A DNA stretch of 64,000 nucleotides, taken from positions 29,421-93,420 of the forward strand of contig CAYOPN010000003.1 in NCBI GenBank assembly GCA_964405835.1, written 5' to 3'. The position numbers and the translations under genes are program-made. The notes below the pieces were generated by a model. The model was given only the letters and a program-made list of their open reading frames with translations, was not told the DNA's origin and searched no databases. Positions 1 through 9,239 of the stretch are shown here, piece by piece; position 1 is the first letter of the stretch, and every line of letters begins with the position of its first letter. This DNA is from JAJVIP01 sp964405835. GTDB lineage: Bacteria > Elusimicrobiota > Elusimicrobia > F11.

Positions 1-581
1 AGTCCAATCTTGTCGGCCTCGGATTCGTGGTTCCGGCTAAACGGCAGGATCACGCCCACCTGGGCCCCCAGACCAAACGCTTGCAGGGCCCCGTCCCGTA
101 CCGCGGGGTCGGCCTTACCAAGGCCAACGGCCAACAATTGATAAACGATTTGCGTGCCCATTCCCTGGCTCATCCGCTCGGCACCATGATGGGCCAAAGC
201 ATGCGCCACTTCATGTCCCATGACGACCGCGACACCGGCATCGCTGTCGCAAATTGGCATTATGCCGTCCCAAAAAGCTACTTTGCCGCCTGGCAAACAG
301 AAAGCATTGACCTCTTTACCTTGCAGAACGTTGAACTCCCACTGAAAGTCGGGTTTTTCGGCAGCGGCTTGGATGCGGGCGCCGATCGCTTTTAGGCGGC
401 GTTGATAATCGGCGTTCTTGGTAAGAGGTGTTTTCTTTAGCACGTCCGCGTAGGCTTGTTCCCCTAACTGAGCTTCCTCTTGTGGCGAGATTAAATTGAA
501 TTGTTTGCGACCCGTGTATTGAACCGTGGCGCAAGCGCCCAAAAGGACAGCGGTAGTACAAATCAAGAATGAGTGTTTCAT
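1..581 (-). CDS. M48 family zinc metalloprotease, lipoprotein (3' end outside window)
   Basis: Reading leftward from ATG at 581, the protein starts with a short signal peptide ending in the lipobox LGAC, so it is probably a lipid-anchored envelope protease. The zinc site HEVAH lies about residue 122 and a downstream HESEAD, the usual third-ligand region of M48 peptidases, is the last thing visible before the window edge. About 193 residues are present; the C-terminus is missing. M48 lipoproteins of this kind (Loi/BepA/YcaL group) usually act in outer-membrane protein quality control, but the exact subfamily cannot be set from this part. It is divergent from the gene at 679. Confidence 0.88.
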   Translation of the reverse strand, partial: MKHSFLICTTAVLLGACATVQYTGRKQFNLISPQEEAQLGEQAYADVLKKTPLTKNADYQRRLKAIGARIQAAAEKPDFQWEFNVLQGKEVNAFCLPGGKVAFWDGIMPICDSDAGVAVVMGHEVAHALAHHGAERMSQGMGTQIVYQLLAVGLGKADPAVRDGALQAFGLGAQVGVILPFSRNHESEADKIG

Positions 582-678
582 CGCCGGAGATTACCAAATC
601 GACGTCAAAACCCATTGGCAGGACTGATGCACTATTGCTGTTGTCTGAGCACTAAACCTAACGAATGGGAGTTGACAC

Positions 679-1962
679 ATGTCACCTTTAAAATTGATTC
701 AAAAGACGATACATAAGGCCATGCATAAATCTAATTCGATTCTGATGACAAAACAAACAATCGCCTTCTTAATTGGTGTCGTTTTGATGAATTTACCCAC
801 AAATGCCGCAGCCGATGCCGGCGTTTCCGGTGGTTTATCCCTATTAAATGAGGGAAGCGCCCGTTGGTCCTCTTTGGGACAAGCCGGTGTGGCCGCCCAC
901 GACGATATCGCTGGCATGGCCTACAATCCGGCCACCCTTGGCTCGCTTTCTTCCGGTCAAGCTTCCTTCTTATATCAGCAGGGGCTGATTGAAGACGCTT
1001 ACGGTCAATTTATGATCGGCACCCCGCGCGGTGAAAAATCCGCCTTGGGCTTCTCGTTTGGTTATTACAACGGCGGAGACATTGAGCTGACCAATGAAAA
1101 CGGCCAGACCGAAAGCGTGAACGCCCAGACCGATATGACCGCTGCTTTGGGTTATTCCGTCAAGATGGGCGGCATGTCCATGGGCCTTTCCGGAAAGGTT
1201 TTGAATTCGAAATTGATCGACCAATATTCGGGCACCGCCTATGCCGCCGACCTTGGTATGGTCATGCCGGTGGGTTCGCGCTTGCAACTTGGCGCCGCGG
1301 CCCTTAATTATGGAACGCAATTGAAATATGCCGAAGAAGGCGACCCGCTTCCCCGCATGCTTCAGGTCGGTGGATCGTTCGCCCTCCGTCAAAACGCCAC
1401 CCTTTTATTGAGCATTCCTTATATGGTGAACGAAAAGATGACCACCCCGTCTCTGGGTCTTGAGACCTTGTTCGGCCCGCTGGCCATTCGCGCCGGCTAC
1501 CGTTCGGGCAAAGATGTCCAAGAGTTCACCATGGGCGCCGGCTTTGCGCTGGGCCGTTCATCTCTCGATTACGCGTTCGGAATGGTCAACCAATTGGACG
1601 CTCAGCACAAAGTGAGCATGGCCATGAGATTCGGCGGCGCTTCGGCGACCCCGGCCTTAATCACCAAGAAACCCACTATTGAACGTACCGTGGCGGCCCC
1701 CACGAAACAACGCACCGTAGAACAGACCGCGTCGAAGACCACTACCGTCGAGCGCCGTCATAGCCTCGGCGGCCAGCAAGTGCTCCGCGCCCCGGCCCGC
1801 ACCCGCCGCGTGTACATCGTGAAACAAGGCGACACCCTGGCTTCGATTGCGAAAGAAGAACTTGGCGATAAGCGCCAATGGCAGTCCATTTATTCGGCGA
1901 ACAAGCACTTGATTGACGACCCGGCCTCAATTGAAAAAGGGATGCGGATCATCATCCCGTAA
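679..1962 (+). CDS. PorV/PorQ-like outer-membrane barrel with C-terminal LysM domain
   Basis: 427 residues. GGGAG sits 7 nt before ATG 679, which decides the start although it gives a long n-region before the hydrophobic signal (about residues 23-45). The mature part has the pattern of the PorV/PorQ (UPF0164) family: AGVAAHDDIAGMAYNPA near the start, then amphipathic strands with alternating glycine and aromatic residues to about residue 320. A Thr/Lys/Arg-rich linker follows, then a LysM module (about 375-427; YIVKQGDTLASIA...IYSANK) that should bind peptidoglycan. I infer a barrel tied to the cell wall. The protein at 26128-27621 has the same plan. A rho-independent terminator follows directly, so this gene is probably a single-gene unit. 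Confidence 0.8.
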   Translation: MSPLKLIQKTIHKAMHKSNSILMTKQTIAFLIGVVLMNLPTNAAADAGVSGGLSLLNEGSARWSSLGQAGVAAHDDIAGMAYNPATLGSLSSGQASFLYQQGLIEDAYGQFMIGTPRGEKSALGFSFGYYNGGDIELTNENGQTESVNAQTDMTAALGYSVKMGGMSMGLSGKVLNSKLIDQYSGTAYAADLGMVMPVGSRLQLGAAALNYGTQLKYAEEGDPLPRMLQVGGSFALRQNATLLLSIPYMVNEKMTTPSLGLETLFGPLAIRAGYRSGKDVQEFTMGAGFALGRSSLDYAFGMVNQLDAQHKVSMAMRFGGASATPALITKKPTIERTVAAPTKQRTVEQTASKTTTVERRHSLGGQQVLRAPARTRRVYIVKQGDTLASIAKEELGDKRQWQSIYSANKHLIDDPASIEKGMRIIIP

Positions 1963-1983
1963 AAATACGCAGACTTACCTCCG

Positions 1984-2046
1984 CGAAACCCTCACACTAC
2001 GACCTGATTAATGAATAAGGACGTAGTGTGGGGGTTTCGTATTTTT
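1984..2046 (+). terminator. Rho-independent terminator after the PorV-LysM gene
   Basis: Two 18-nt arms (1984-2001 and 2022-2039) pair with one G-T wobble, around a 20-nt loop, and are followed by TATTTTT. It lies 21 nt after the stop codon at 1962. Because the stem is nearly perfect it may also terminate transcripts of hldD coming from the right. Confidence 0.85.
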
Positions 2047-2049
2047 ACG

Positions 2050-2078
2050 TCATCCTGGAATGTCTTAATCCAGGATCC
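2050..2078. repeat. REP-like palindromic repeat, copy 1 (single unit)
   Basis: The unit reads TCATCCTGGA, loop ATGTCTTAA, TCCAGGATCC: an 8-bp perfect stem with a 9-nt loop. The same loop and flanks recur at 27637-27704 and 63812-63909, with a diverged version at 35320-35395. All four sites are intergenic. This looks like a REP/BIME-type family; no transposase (RAYT) is visible in the window. Confidence 0.7.
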
Positions 2079-2081
2079 AAT

Positions 2082-3050
2082 TTAATAGATGGGATTTGGC
2101 TGGATGAGGTGGAGGCGGACGTAGTCCGAGACGGAGCTTTCCAATGATTGAATCGGTTTTGTGTAGCCGGCGGCTCGGAGCTTCGACAGATCTGCTTCCG
2201 TGAAATACTGGTATTGGCCGCGCAACTTCTCAGGCATCGGGAAATAGGTGATTTTGGGTTCTTTCTTTAACGCCGCAAACACCGCCAACATGAGATCCTT
2301 AAACGAACGGGCCTTCCCAGAGCCGATATTGAAAATTCCGTTTTTCTCCGGGTTCTCCACGAAATAAAACATCGCGTCATCGACGTCTTTTACATAGACA
2401 AAATCACGTTCCTCGGACCCGTCGCCGTAACCGGGGCGCGACGACGCGAACAACCGCACCGCGCCGTCCTTCTTAATTTGGTCAACCGCCTTGCACACCA
2501 TGCTCCGCATGTCGCCCTTGTGGTATTCGTTGGGCCCAAATACATTGAAATAACGGAAACCCACGACCTCGTCCGTGAGCTTGTTTTCGACGAGCCAGGA
2601 ATCAAACGCATGTTTGGATTCGGCATAAGGATTAAGAGGTTTGAATTTCGGTAGTTCGCGGTCGTCGTCTTTGTAGCCGTTTTTTCCGTCGCCATAGACC
2701 GACGCGCTCGAGGCGTAGTGGAACCGTTTGCCGTTGGCCAGCGCCCATTTGGCGAGCGTCTGGCTGTATTCGAGATTGTTCCGTTTGAGAAAGGCCCGGT
2801 CCATTTCGGTGGTGTCCGAGCAAGCGCCCAAATGGACAATCAGGTCGGCGGAGAGTTTGTTCTTGGACAGCGCGTCCAGCGCGGCCTCGCGCGAAAGGTA
2901 GTCGCGGTACTTCTTCCCTCCAAAATTGGCGATGCCGTCCGGCGACGCCATGGTATCGACAAGCACAATGTCGTCCAACCCCATTTCATTGAGTTTCCGA
3001 AGGTAACAACTACCGATAAACCCGGCCGCGCCAGTCAAAAGGATCTTCAT
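2082..3050 (-). CDS. hldD: ADP-L-glycero-D-manno-heptose 6-epimerase
   Basis: 322 residues, an extended short-chain dehydrogenase. The NADP-binding motif TGAAGFIGS is at residues 6-14, the catalytic pair is in YAESK (about 140-144) after the serine-rich strand YASSASVYG, and the protein matches HldD (RfaD) in length and in its N-terminal and mid-region sequence. It converts ADP-D-glycero-D-manno-heptose to the L,D form used for the inner core of LPS. It starts 60 nt from arnB on the opposite strand, so heptose synthesis and lipid A modification share a divergent promoter region. Confidence 0.92.
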   Translation of the reverse strand: MKILLTGAAGFIGSCYLRKLNEMGLDDIVLVDTMASPDGIANFGGKKYRDYLSREAALDALSKNKLSADLIVHLGACSDTTEMDRAFLKRNNLEYSQTLAKWALANGKRFHYASSASVYGDGKNGYKDDDRELPKFKPLNPYAESKHAFDSWLVENKLTDEVVGFRYFNVFGPNEYHKGDMRSMVCKAVDQIKKDGAVRLFASSRPGYGDGSEERDFVYVKDVDDAMFYFVENPEKNGIFNIGSGKARSFKDLMLAVFAALKKEPKITYFPMPEKLRGQYQYFTEADLSKLRAAGYTKPIQSLESSVSDYVRLHLIQPNPIY

Positions 3051-3110
3051 GAGCGGCGCATGATAACAGGTTTTCTTAAAAAACTTTAATTCGGCGTTAA
3101 TGGGCGGTTA

Positions 3111-4316
3111 ATGGTCGAATTTTATGCTGAGGGCATGAAATCAAGTGATTCGCCCAAAATGCTCCGGCCGACCTTCCTCCCCTTCTCACGACCTTCCGTC
3201 GGACAGGAAGAAATCGATGAGATTGTCGACTCCATCAAATCCGGATGGATAACAACCGGTCCGAAAGTCGAAAAGTTTGCGGCCGAATTGGCTGGATATG
3301 TTGGAGCTCCCTATGTCGCACCGGTTTCATCGGCGACCGCAGGGCTGCATTTAGCGCTGTTGGCGCACGGGATCGGGCCCGGGGACGAAGTCATTACCAC
3401 GCCGATGACGTTTGCCGCGACGGCCAATGTGATCGTGTTGACCGGCGCCACGCCGGTGTTTGCCGATATCGACCGGGCCACCCTTCAAATCCGACCGGAG
3501 ACCGTCGCCAAGAAAATCACTTCCAAAACGCGCGCCATCATTCCCGTGCATTACGCCGGACAACCGGTGGATTTGGATACGTTAATGGACATCGCCAAAA
3601 AACACAAGCTGGCCGTCATTGAAGACGCCGCGCACGCCATCGGCACCGAATATAAAGGAAAGCGGATTGGTTCGCACGGGAACACGGTTGTGTTCTCGTT
3701 TCATCCCAACAAGAACATGACCACCGGGGAAGGCGGCGCGGTCGCAACATTTGACGAGGACATCCACAAAGCTGTTTCGCTGCTGCGCTTTCACGGCATG
3801 GATAAAAACGCTTGGAAACGGTTCGACAAAGCCGGATCGCCGCGTTACGACATCGCCTTGCCCGGCTACAAATACAACATGATGGACATTCAAGCGGCGA
3901 TGGGCCTCCATCAATTAAAGAAATTGGACGGGTTCATCGAAGAACGCACCAACCGGGCATTGAAGTACCAGGAATTTTTTAGTGGGCTCTCCGGCCTCAT
4001 TATTCCGCAGGAAGTTTCCTATGCCCATCGTCACGCGTGGCATCTCTACACGCCGCTGATCAACACAGACATGCTTTCCATTTCCCGGGACCAATTCATC
4101 CAAGAACTAAAGGACCGGAACATCGGCTCCGGTCTCCACTACACCGCCGTGCACGAGTTTTCTTTCTACGCCGAAAAATACGGTTACAAACCCGAAGATT
4201 TTCCCGAGGCCCACTTTGTATCGGAGCGGATTTTGTCCCTCCCTTTATTCCCCTCCATGACCGACCAAGACCAGGAAGACGTTGTTGAAGCCGTCATTGG
4301 GATCTGTGAACAATGA
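3111..4316 (+). CDS. arnB: UDP-4-amino-4-deoxy-L-arabinose aminotransferase
   Basis: 401 residues, DegT/DnrJ/EryC1/StrS fold. The family N-terminus FLPFSRPSVGQEEI, the block GWITTGPKVEKFA and the PLP lysine in SFHPNKNMTTGEGG (about residue 202) identify it. It would transfer an amino group from glutamate to UDP-4-keto-arabinose in lipid A L-Ara4N synthesis. It is the first gene of the arn operon and overlaps the next by ATGA. The start is uncertain: ATG 3111 gives the longest form, ATG 3135 and 3159 also lie before the conserved region, and none has a convincing Shine-Dalgarno. Confidence 0.93.
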   Translation: MVEFYAEGMKSSDSPKMLRPTFLPFSRPSVGQEEIDEIVDSIKSGWITTGPKVEKFAAELAGYVGAPYVAPVSSATAGLHLALLAHGIGPGDEVITTPMTFAATANVIVLTGATPVFADIDRATLQIRPETVAKKITSKTRAIIPVHYAGQPVDLDTLMDIAKKHKLAVIEDAAHAIGTEYKGKRIGSHGNTVVFSFHPNKNMTTGEGGAVATFDEDIHKAVSLLRFHGMDKNAWKRFDKAGSPRYDIALPGYKYNMMDIQAAMGLHQLKKLDGFIEERTNRALKYQEFFSGLSGLIIPQEVSYAHRHAWHLYTPLINTDMLSISRDQFIQELKDRNIGSGLHYTAVHEFSFYAEKYGYKPEDFPEAHFVSERILSLPLFPSMTDQDQEDVVEAVIGICEQ

Positions 4317-5005
4317 AAGACATCTCGATCGCGATTCCGATATTTAACGAGGAAAAAAATATTCCGCTGTTGCTGCCGCGGCTGCTGACGGTCCTTGATT
4401 CAATGAAGCGGCCTTACGAAATCATTTTTGTGGACGATGGAAGCCGCGACGGCTCGTTGAGACTGCTCAAGAAAGCGGCGGAACAATATCCCGGACGCAT
4501 CCACGTTATCGGTCTTTCCAGAAACATCGGCCAACATCAGGCACTTTTGATTGCCTTCAAAAGTGTGCAAGGCCGCCACATCGTGACGCTCGACGCGGAC
4601 CTCCAGAACCCACCGGAAGAAATCCCGAAAATCCTCGCAAAACTGGACGCCGGCCACGACGTCGTGGGAGGGATCCGCATGAACCGCCAAGACACTTTAT
4701 TCCGGAAAACGGCGTCGCGCCTCGTAAACAGGATAACGTCTTTGATCACGCACCTGGACCTTCAAGATTGCGGATGCATGTTGCGCGGTTATTCCCATGA
4801 CGTTGTCGAAAAGATTGTCGCCTGCGATAAGCGGTCGGCATTTATTCCGGCCCGCGCGCTTTTGTTCGCGCGCAACCCCATCGACATCCCCGTCGCCCAC
4901 GCATCCCGCGCCGAGGGCGAGTCAAAATACTCGCTCACCAAATTGGTCCGTTTGAATTTTGACGTCATGCTCGGTTTCTCCGCGTCGGGACGGAAGGCCC
5001 TATGA
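4313..5005 (+). CDS. arnC: ArnC-like undecaprenyl-phosphate glycosyltransferase, lacking the membrane domain
   Basis: 230 residues, GT-A family 2. It starts with ISIAIPIFNEEKNIP, has FVDDGSRDGS (about 40-49) and the metal-binding DADLQNPPEE (about 94-103), and continues into the ESKYSLTKL block typical of ArnC/DPM-like enzymes. It then stops after LGFSASGRKAL, just where E. coli ArnC (about 322 residues) enters its two transmembrane helices. Its position between arnB and arnA supports transfer of formylated Ara4N to undecaprenyl phosphate. The loss of the membrane segment is unusual: either the enzyme works as a peripheral protein or the 3' end was lost. The stop overlaps the next start (ATGA), so the short form is built into the operon. 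Confidence 0.85.
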   Translation: MKDISIAIPIFNEEKNIPLLLPRLLTVLDSMKRPYEIIFVDDGSRDGSLRLLKKAAEQYPGRIHVIGLSRNIGQHQALLIAFKSVQGRHIVTLDADLQNPPEEIPKILAKLDAGHDVVGGIRMNRQDTLFRKTASRLVNRITSLITHLDLQDCGCMLRGYSHDVVEKIVACDKRSAFIPARALLFARNPIDIPVAHASRAEGESKYSLTKLVRLNFDVMLGFSASGRKAL

Positions 5006-5895
5006 GCAGCCGGCCGCGCATCGTGGTATTTGCCTATTCGGAAGTGGGCCATGCCTGTTTAAAAGCATTACTGGACCGCGGAGAAAACGTGGTCTGCGTT
5101 TATACGCATGAAGACAACCCGGATGAATCCCTTTGGTTTCCCTCAGTCGCCAAACTGGCGGCCGAGCATTCATTGCTGGTCCGGACGGAAGAATTATCGG
5201 GAGCTGATCGTCCCCCTTTCAGTTCCCACCGCCCGGACCTTATATTCTCGTTCTATTACCGGAACCTCATACCCAAATCCATTTTGGATTTGGCGCCGCT
5301 TGGAGCGTTCAACATGCACGGATCGCTTTTACCGCGCTACCGCGGGCGGGCCCCCATAAATTGGGCCGTGTTAAACGGCGAGGAAAAAACCGGCGCCACC
5401 TTACACGCCATGGTGGAAAAAGCCGATGCCGGCGATATCGTGGATCAGGAAGCGGTCGACATCGGTCCAGACGATACGGCTGCAACAGTCCAATCCCGGG
5501 TCACAAAGGCCGCGGTGACCGTGTTGGTTCGCCAACTGGAAAATTTGAAATCAGGCCGCGCGCCGCGCATCCCGCAAGACTCCTCCAAAGCCACGGTGTT
5601 CGGACGCCGCCGGCCCGAAGATGGCTCCATCAACTGGAATTGGCCGGCCAAACGTGTCCACGATTTGGTGCGCGCTGTTTCGCGTCCCTACCCCGGGGCT
5701 TTCGGAATGATCAACGGGGGAAAATTTCGAATCTGGAAGTCTCAGCTAACCAACGAAACGGCGATCGTTAAAAACCCCGGCATGGTCCAGGTTCGGGAAA
5801 AACAGACCTTTGTCACTTGTGGAGACGGAAAACTTTTGGAAATTATTGAAATGCAAAAGGAGCCAATCAATGAAAGTATTAATACTCGGCGTTAA
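5002..5895 (+). CDS. arnA: UDP-L-Ara4N formyltransferase (N-terminal half of ArnA as a separate gene)
   Basis: 297 residues. Methionyl-tRNA formyltransferase-like fold: VVFAYSEVGHACLKAL at the N-terminus, the catalytic stretch NMHGSLLPRYRGRAPINWA (about 110-128, with Asn and His of the HxSLLP motif) and a C-terminal OB-like domain. It would formylate UDP-Ara4N with N10-formyl-THF. In E. coli this is the N-terminal domain of bifunctional ArnA; here it is a stand-alone protein that overlaps the dehydrogenase gene by 26 nt, so translation is probably coupled. Confidence 0.9.
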   Translation: MSSRPRIVVFAYSEVGHACLKALLDRGENVVCVYTHEDNPDESLWFPSVAKLAAEHSLLVRTEELSGADRPPFSSHRPDLIFSFYYRNLIPKSILDLAPLGAFNMHGSLLPRYRGRAPINWAVLNGEEKTGATLHAMVEKADAGDIVDQEAVDIGPDDTAATVQSRVTKAAVTVLVRQLENLKSGRAPRIPQDSSKATVFGRRRPEDGSINWNWPAKRVHDLVRAVSRPYPGAFGMINGGKFRIWKSQLTNETAIVKNPGMVQVREKQTFVTCGDGKLLEIIEMQKEPINESINTRR

Positions 5896-6916
5896 CGGAT
5901 TTATCGGGAACGCCCTCACCGAACGGATTTTGACCACGACGAATTGGGAGGTGTACGGCCTCGACGTCGGTTCCGACAAAATCAAACCGTTCCTAACCAA
6001 CCCGCGCTTCCGTTATTTGGAAGGCGACATTTCTATTAATAAGGAATGGACCGAATACCACGTCAAAAAAGCGGATGTCGTACTCCCGCTCGTGGCCATT
6101 GCAACGCCGGCGGCCTATGTTGAGAGACCGCTCGAAGTGTTCCAGCTCGACTTCGAGGAAAACCTGCGCATCATCAAGCAGTGCGTAAAATACAAGAAGC
6201 GACTGGTATTCCCTTCCACGTCCGAAGTCTACGGCATGTGCCCCGATGAGGAGTTCGACGAAGAAGTCTCGAACATGGTCTATGGCCCCATCCACAAACA
6301 GCGCTGGATTTATTCCTGCTCGAAACAACTGCTTGACCGCGTCATTTACGCGTTCGGCCAATCCGAAGGGCTGCGGTTCACGTTATTTCGTCCATTCAAC
6401 TGGATCGGCCCGAACCTGGACAACATCGACGCGCCGAAAGAAGGTTCGTCACGGGTGCTCACGCAGTTCCTCCACAATATTCTCTATAAACAGCCGATCA
6501 AATTGGTCGACGGCGGCACGCAACGGCGTTGCTTCACTTATATTTCCGACGGCGTGGACGCGTTGATGAAAATTCTCGTGAACGAGAAGAAATGCGCGGA
6601 CGGCCAGATTTTTAACATCGGCAATCCGGACAACGATTTTTCGATCAAGGACTTGGCGGAAAAACTGATCGCGGCCGTTGCCAAATACCCGGGATACGAA
6701 GACCTGGCGGCCAAAGCGAAGATCGTCCCTATGCATTCGGACGCCTATTACGGGCTGGGATATCAAGACATCATGACGCGCAAGCCATCGCTGCGCCACA
6801 TTCGCCACACGCTCGGATGGCAGCCACAGGTTTCCATGGACGAGGCCCTGGCGAAAACGCTGGACTTCTACCTCAAGAACCGGAAACCGGGCGTCCGCTC
6901 TCACGCGACCGTATGA
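5870..6916 (+). CDS. arnA: UDP-glucuronate oxidative decarboxylase (C-terminal half of ArnA as a separate gene)
   Basis: 348 residues from ATG 5870, chosen because AAGGAG lies 7 nt upstream and the protein then begins with the Rossmann motif KVLILGVNGFIGNAL. The block LVFPSTSEVYGM and the long substrate-binding segment with FRPFNWIGP and GGTQRRCFTYISDG are ArnA dehydrogenase signatures. It oxidises and decarboxylates UDP-glucuronate to UDP-4-keto-arabinose, the first committed step. The gene overlaps its formyltransferase partner by 26 nt and arnD by 4 nt. Confidence 0.92.
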   Translation: MKVLILGVNGFIGNALTERILTTTNWEVYGLDVGSDKIKPFLTNPRFRYLEGDISINKEWTEYHVKKADVVLPLVAIATPAAYVERPLEVFQLDFEENLRIIKQCVKYKKRLVFPSTSEVYGMCPDEEFDEEVSNMVYGPIHKQRWIYSCSKQLLDRVIYAFGQSEGLRFTLFRPFNWIGPNLDNIDAPKEGSSRVLTQFLHNILYKQPIKLVDGGTQRRCFTYISDGVDALMKILVNEKKCADGQIFNIGNPDNDFSIKDLAEKLIAAVAKYPGYEDLAAKAKIVPMHSDAYYGLGYQDIMTRKPSLRHIRHTLGWQPQVSMDEALAKTLDFYLKNRKPGVRSHATV

Positions 6917-7812
6917 CTTCCATACCGCGCATCGCGCTGAAGGTGGATTGCGACACCTTCGCAGGAACGCGGAACGGCATTCCCGCGCTGTTGCGGACAT
7001 TTGACAGGACCCATGTGCGGGCCAGCTTCTTTTTCACTCTCGGCCCCGACCGGTCCGGGCTCGCCATCAAACGCGTGTTCACGCAGAAAGGGTTCCTAAA
7101 AAAAATGTTCCGTTCAAATGCCGCTTCTCTCTACGGTCCCAAGACCGCGCTTTATGGGACGCTCCTTCCGGCGCCGCTGATTGGAAAAAATTTAAAAAAT
7201 GCAATCCGTTCCGTTATGTCGGCCGGTCATGAAATCGGTGTGCACGGCTGGGACCATGTACGCTGGCACGACCAGTTGGATTACATGACGGAAAGCGAAA
7301 TAGCGCACGACTACGGAAGAGCTCACCGCATGTTTGAAGAAATTTTCGGCCGTCGTGCGCGGGCCTCAGCGGCACCCGGATGGCACGCAACCGCAACTTC
7401 ATTAAAAATCCAGGACCAGTACGATATGCTCTACGCATCCGACACACGCGGCGGCCCGCCTTTCTTCCCTCATGTTGAAGGAACAACATTCAAGCTTCTT
7501 CAGATCCCCACCACGCTACCCACTTGGGACGAAGCGCTGGTTGACCCGACATTCCGCGACCGGCACGCATTGATCGGACGTTACAACACGTCCATTCAAG
7601 GCACCGAAGTCCATACCATTCATACCGAGGTGGAAGGAGGACGGTACAATTTCGCTTTCGAAGACCAGCTTAAAGCATGGTCGTCGCTGGGATTCGCTTT
7701 TATCACGATGGAAGAAATCGCGCGCGAAACTCTTTCGGACATTGGAAACGTTCCGGTAAAAGAAATTGCGCGCGTCAGCATTCTGCACCGCGGCGGACTT
7801 GTGTCGGCATGA
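6913..7812 (+). CDS. arnD: Undecaprenyl-phosphate-L-Ara4FN deformylase
   Basis: 299 residues from ATG 6913 (ATGA overlap with the preceding stop). NodB/polysaccharide-deacetylase fold: the early metal Asp in LKVDCDTFAGTRNGIP, the histidine motif in HEIGVHGWDHVRWHD (about residues 109-123), and a late GTEVHTIHTEVEGG. These are ArnD features. It removes the formyl group on the undecaprenyl carrier so that ArnT can use the sugar. A motif-based distinction from general deacetylases is supported by its place inside the arn operon. Confidence 0.92.
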   Translation: MTSIPRIALKVDCDTFAGTRNGIPALLRTFDRTHVRASFFFTLGPDRSGLAIKRVFTQKGFLKKMFRSNAASLYGPKTALYGTLLPAPLIGKNLKNAIRSVMSAGHEIGVHGWDHVRWHDQLDYMTESEIAHDYGRAHRMFEEIFGRRARASAAPGWHATATSLKIQDQYDMLYASDTRGGPPFFPHVEGTTFKLLQIPTTLPTWDEALVDPTFRDRHALIGRYNTSIQGTEVHTIHTEVEGGRYNFAFEDQLKAWSSLGFAFITMEEIARETLSDIGNVPVKEIARVSILHRGGLVSA

Positions 7813-9239
7813 GCAAGAAATTCTGGCTCTTCTTATTGGCGCTCGTGCCGCTTTACATGACGTGGACGTTCGACCATTCTCTTTGGAACCCGGACGAAAC
7901 GCGCGACGCCGGCATTGCGAGCGAGATGTACCGGACCGGCGAATTCGCGATACCGAAACTTAATGGCGAACCCTTCCTTGAAAAACCTCCTCTTTATTAT
8001 TGGACGTGCGTTGCGGTTTACAAACTGACCGGCCGTGTCACCGCCGGCACCACGCGACTTCCATCGGCCTTGTACGGGATCCTCGGAGTACTATTCACAT
8101 TCCTCATTGGCCGGCGACTCTTCAACGAGCGCGCGGGTCTTTTTGCCGCGGCGATCCTGGCCACGACGTCGCAGTATTTCCGCATGAGTCATTTCGCGAT
8201 GATGGACATCTCATTGGCCGCCATGGTGGCGGGCGCGCTGTTTTTCTATTTGAAAGGCTCGCGCGTGGGATTCGCTGTATTTACCGTGCTGGCTTTTTAT
8301 GCGAAAGGATTTCTTGGAGTTGTCCTTCCCGGCATTGTCGTAACGCTCGACTTGCTTCTTGATAAAAAACCAAAAGAACTCGCCAAGACCATCGCGGTCA
8401 GCGCCCTGGTATTTCTCGCGCTAACGTTGCCATGGTTTTGGGAACTGTGGCACAAAGGCGGCCGGAAGTTCCTCGAAGTATTTTTCATCGACAACCACTG
8501 GAAAAGGTACACCGTCGACACCGGCGACCACACCGAACACTTCTGGTTTTTTTACCTGTTGTCGTTTCCGGTCGACTTTCTGCTCTGGACCCCGATTTTT
8601 TTTGGCGCGCTAAGAAGTTTATCGCTGAATATTCCAGACCATTTCGAATCCAGGCCCAAACGGTTTCTATGGTTATGGTTTTTTGGGCTGCTGCTGTTTT
8701 TCACGGTTTCCTCCAGCAAACGAAGCCTTTATTTGTTGCCGCTTTTTCCAGCGGCCGCTTTACTGGCAGGGACGTGGCTGGATGAGGTGATCAAAAAAGA
8801 ATCGTGGGCCTATTGGGCCTTTGGCGGCGTGGGCGCTGCGATTGCGTTCGCAAGTTTTCTGTTCGCGGGCCGGTTGGACAATGAAAAAACTTTTGTCCCG
8901 TTGTGCGAAGTTATTGCCGCAAACCGCACAGGAAAAGACCTGGTGGGGTTCGATATGAACGAAATGGAGCGCGGGGTCTTCAGTTTTTATTTGGGTGGGC
9001 CCATCGCAAATGTTATTCATGCGGAAGACCTTCAAAAAATGATGGCGCAGGAACCATCAAAAAAGTTTTTGGTGCTTTCCAGCAAAAACAAGCGGGTCTC
9101 AATGGCTCCATTGGAGCCGGACTTGAAACTTTTGTTCGAATACCGGCCGCAAAAAAAGACGCGGTCCTATCTCCTTTATGAAAGTACTGATCATCGAAGA
9201 CGACAAAACGATAAGGTCCTTCATCGCCAAGGGGCTTAA
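7809..9239 (+). CDS. arnT: Lipid A aminoarabinose transferase (GT83/GT39-like membrane protein)
   Basis: 476 residues from ATG 7809 (ATGA overlap with arnD). The first periplasmic loop has the signature WNPDETRDAGIASEM and GEPFLEKPPLYYW, followed by about a dozen hydrophobic helices; E. coli ArnT is about 550 residues. It would transfer L-Ara4N from undecaprenyl phosphate to lipid A phosphates. The reading frame runs 62 nt into the next gene, unlike the 4-nt overlaps elsewhere in the operon. One base more in the A7 run near 9151 would end it at an ATGA overlap, but the present frame gives a plausible strand-like end (SYLLYE), so I take it as written. Confidence 0.9.
   Translation: MSKKFWLFLLALVPLYMTWTFDHSLWNPDETRDAGIASEMYRTGEFAIPKLNGEPFLEKPPLYYWTCVAVYKLTGRVTAGTTRLPSALYGILGVLFTFLIGRRLFNERAGLFAAAILATTSQYFRMSHFAMMDISLAAMVAGALFFYLKGSRVGFAVFTVLAFYAKGFLGVVLPGIVVTLDLLLDKKPKELAKTIAVSALVFLALTLPWFWELWHKGGRKFLEVFFIDNHWKRYTVDTGDHTEHFWFFYLLSFPVDFLLWTPIFFGALRSLSLNIPDHFESRPKRFLWLWFFGLLLFFTVSSSKRSLYLLPLFPAAALLAGTWLDEVIKKESWAYWAFGGVGAAIAFASFLFAGRLDNEKTFVPLCEVIAANRTGKDLVGFDMNEMERGVFSFYLGGPIANVIHAEDLQKMMAQEPSKKFLVLSSKNKRVSMAPLEPDLKLLFEYRPQKKTRSYLLYESTDHRRRQNDKVLHRQGA

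Noticed and set aside
27..395. Open plus-strand frame at the left edge
   Set aside because: The opposite strand encodes the M48 protease with HEVAH and a lipobox; the plus frame has no conserved features.
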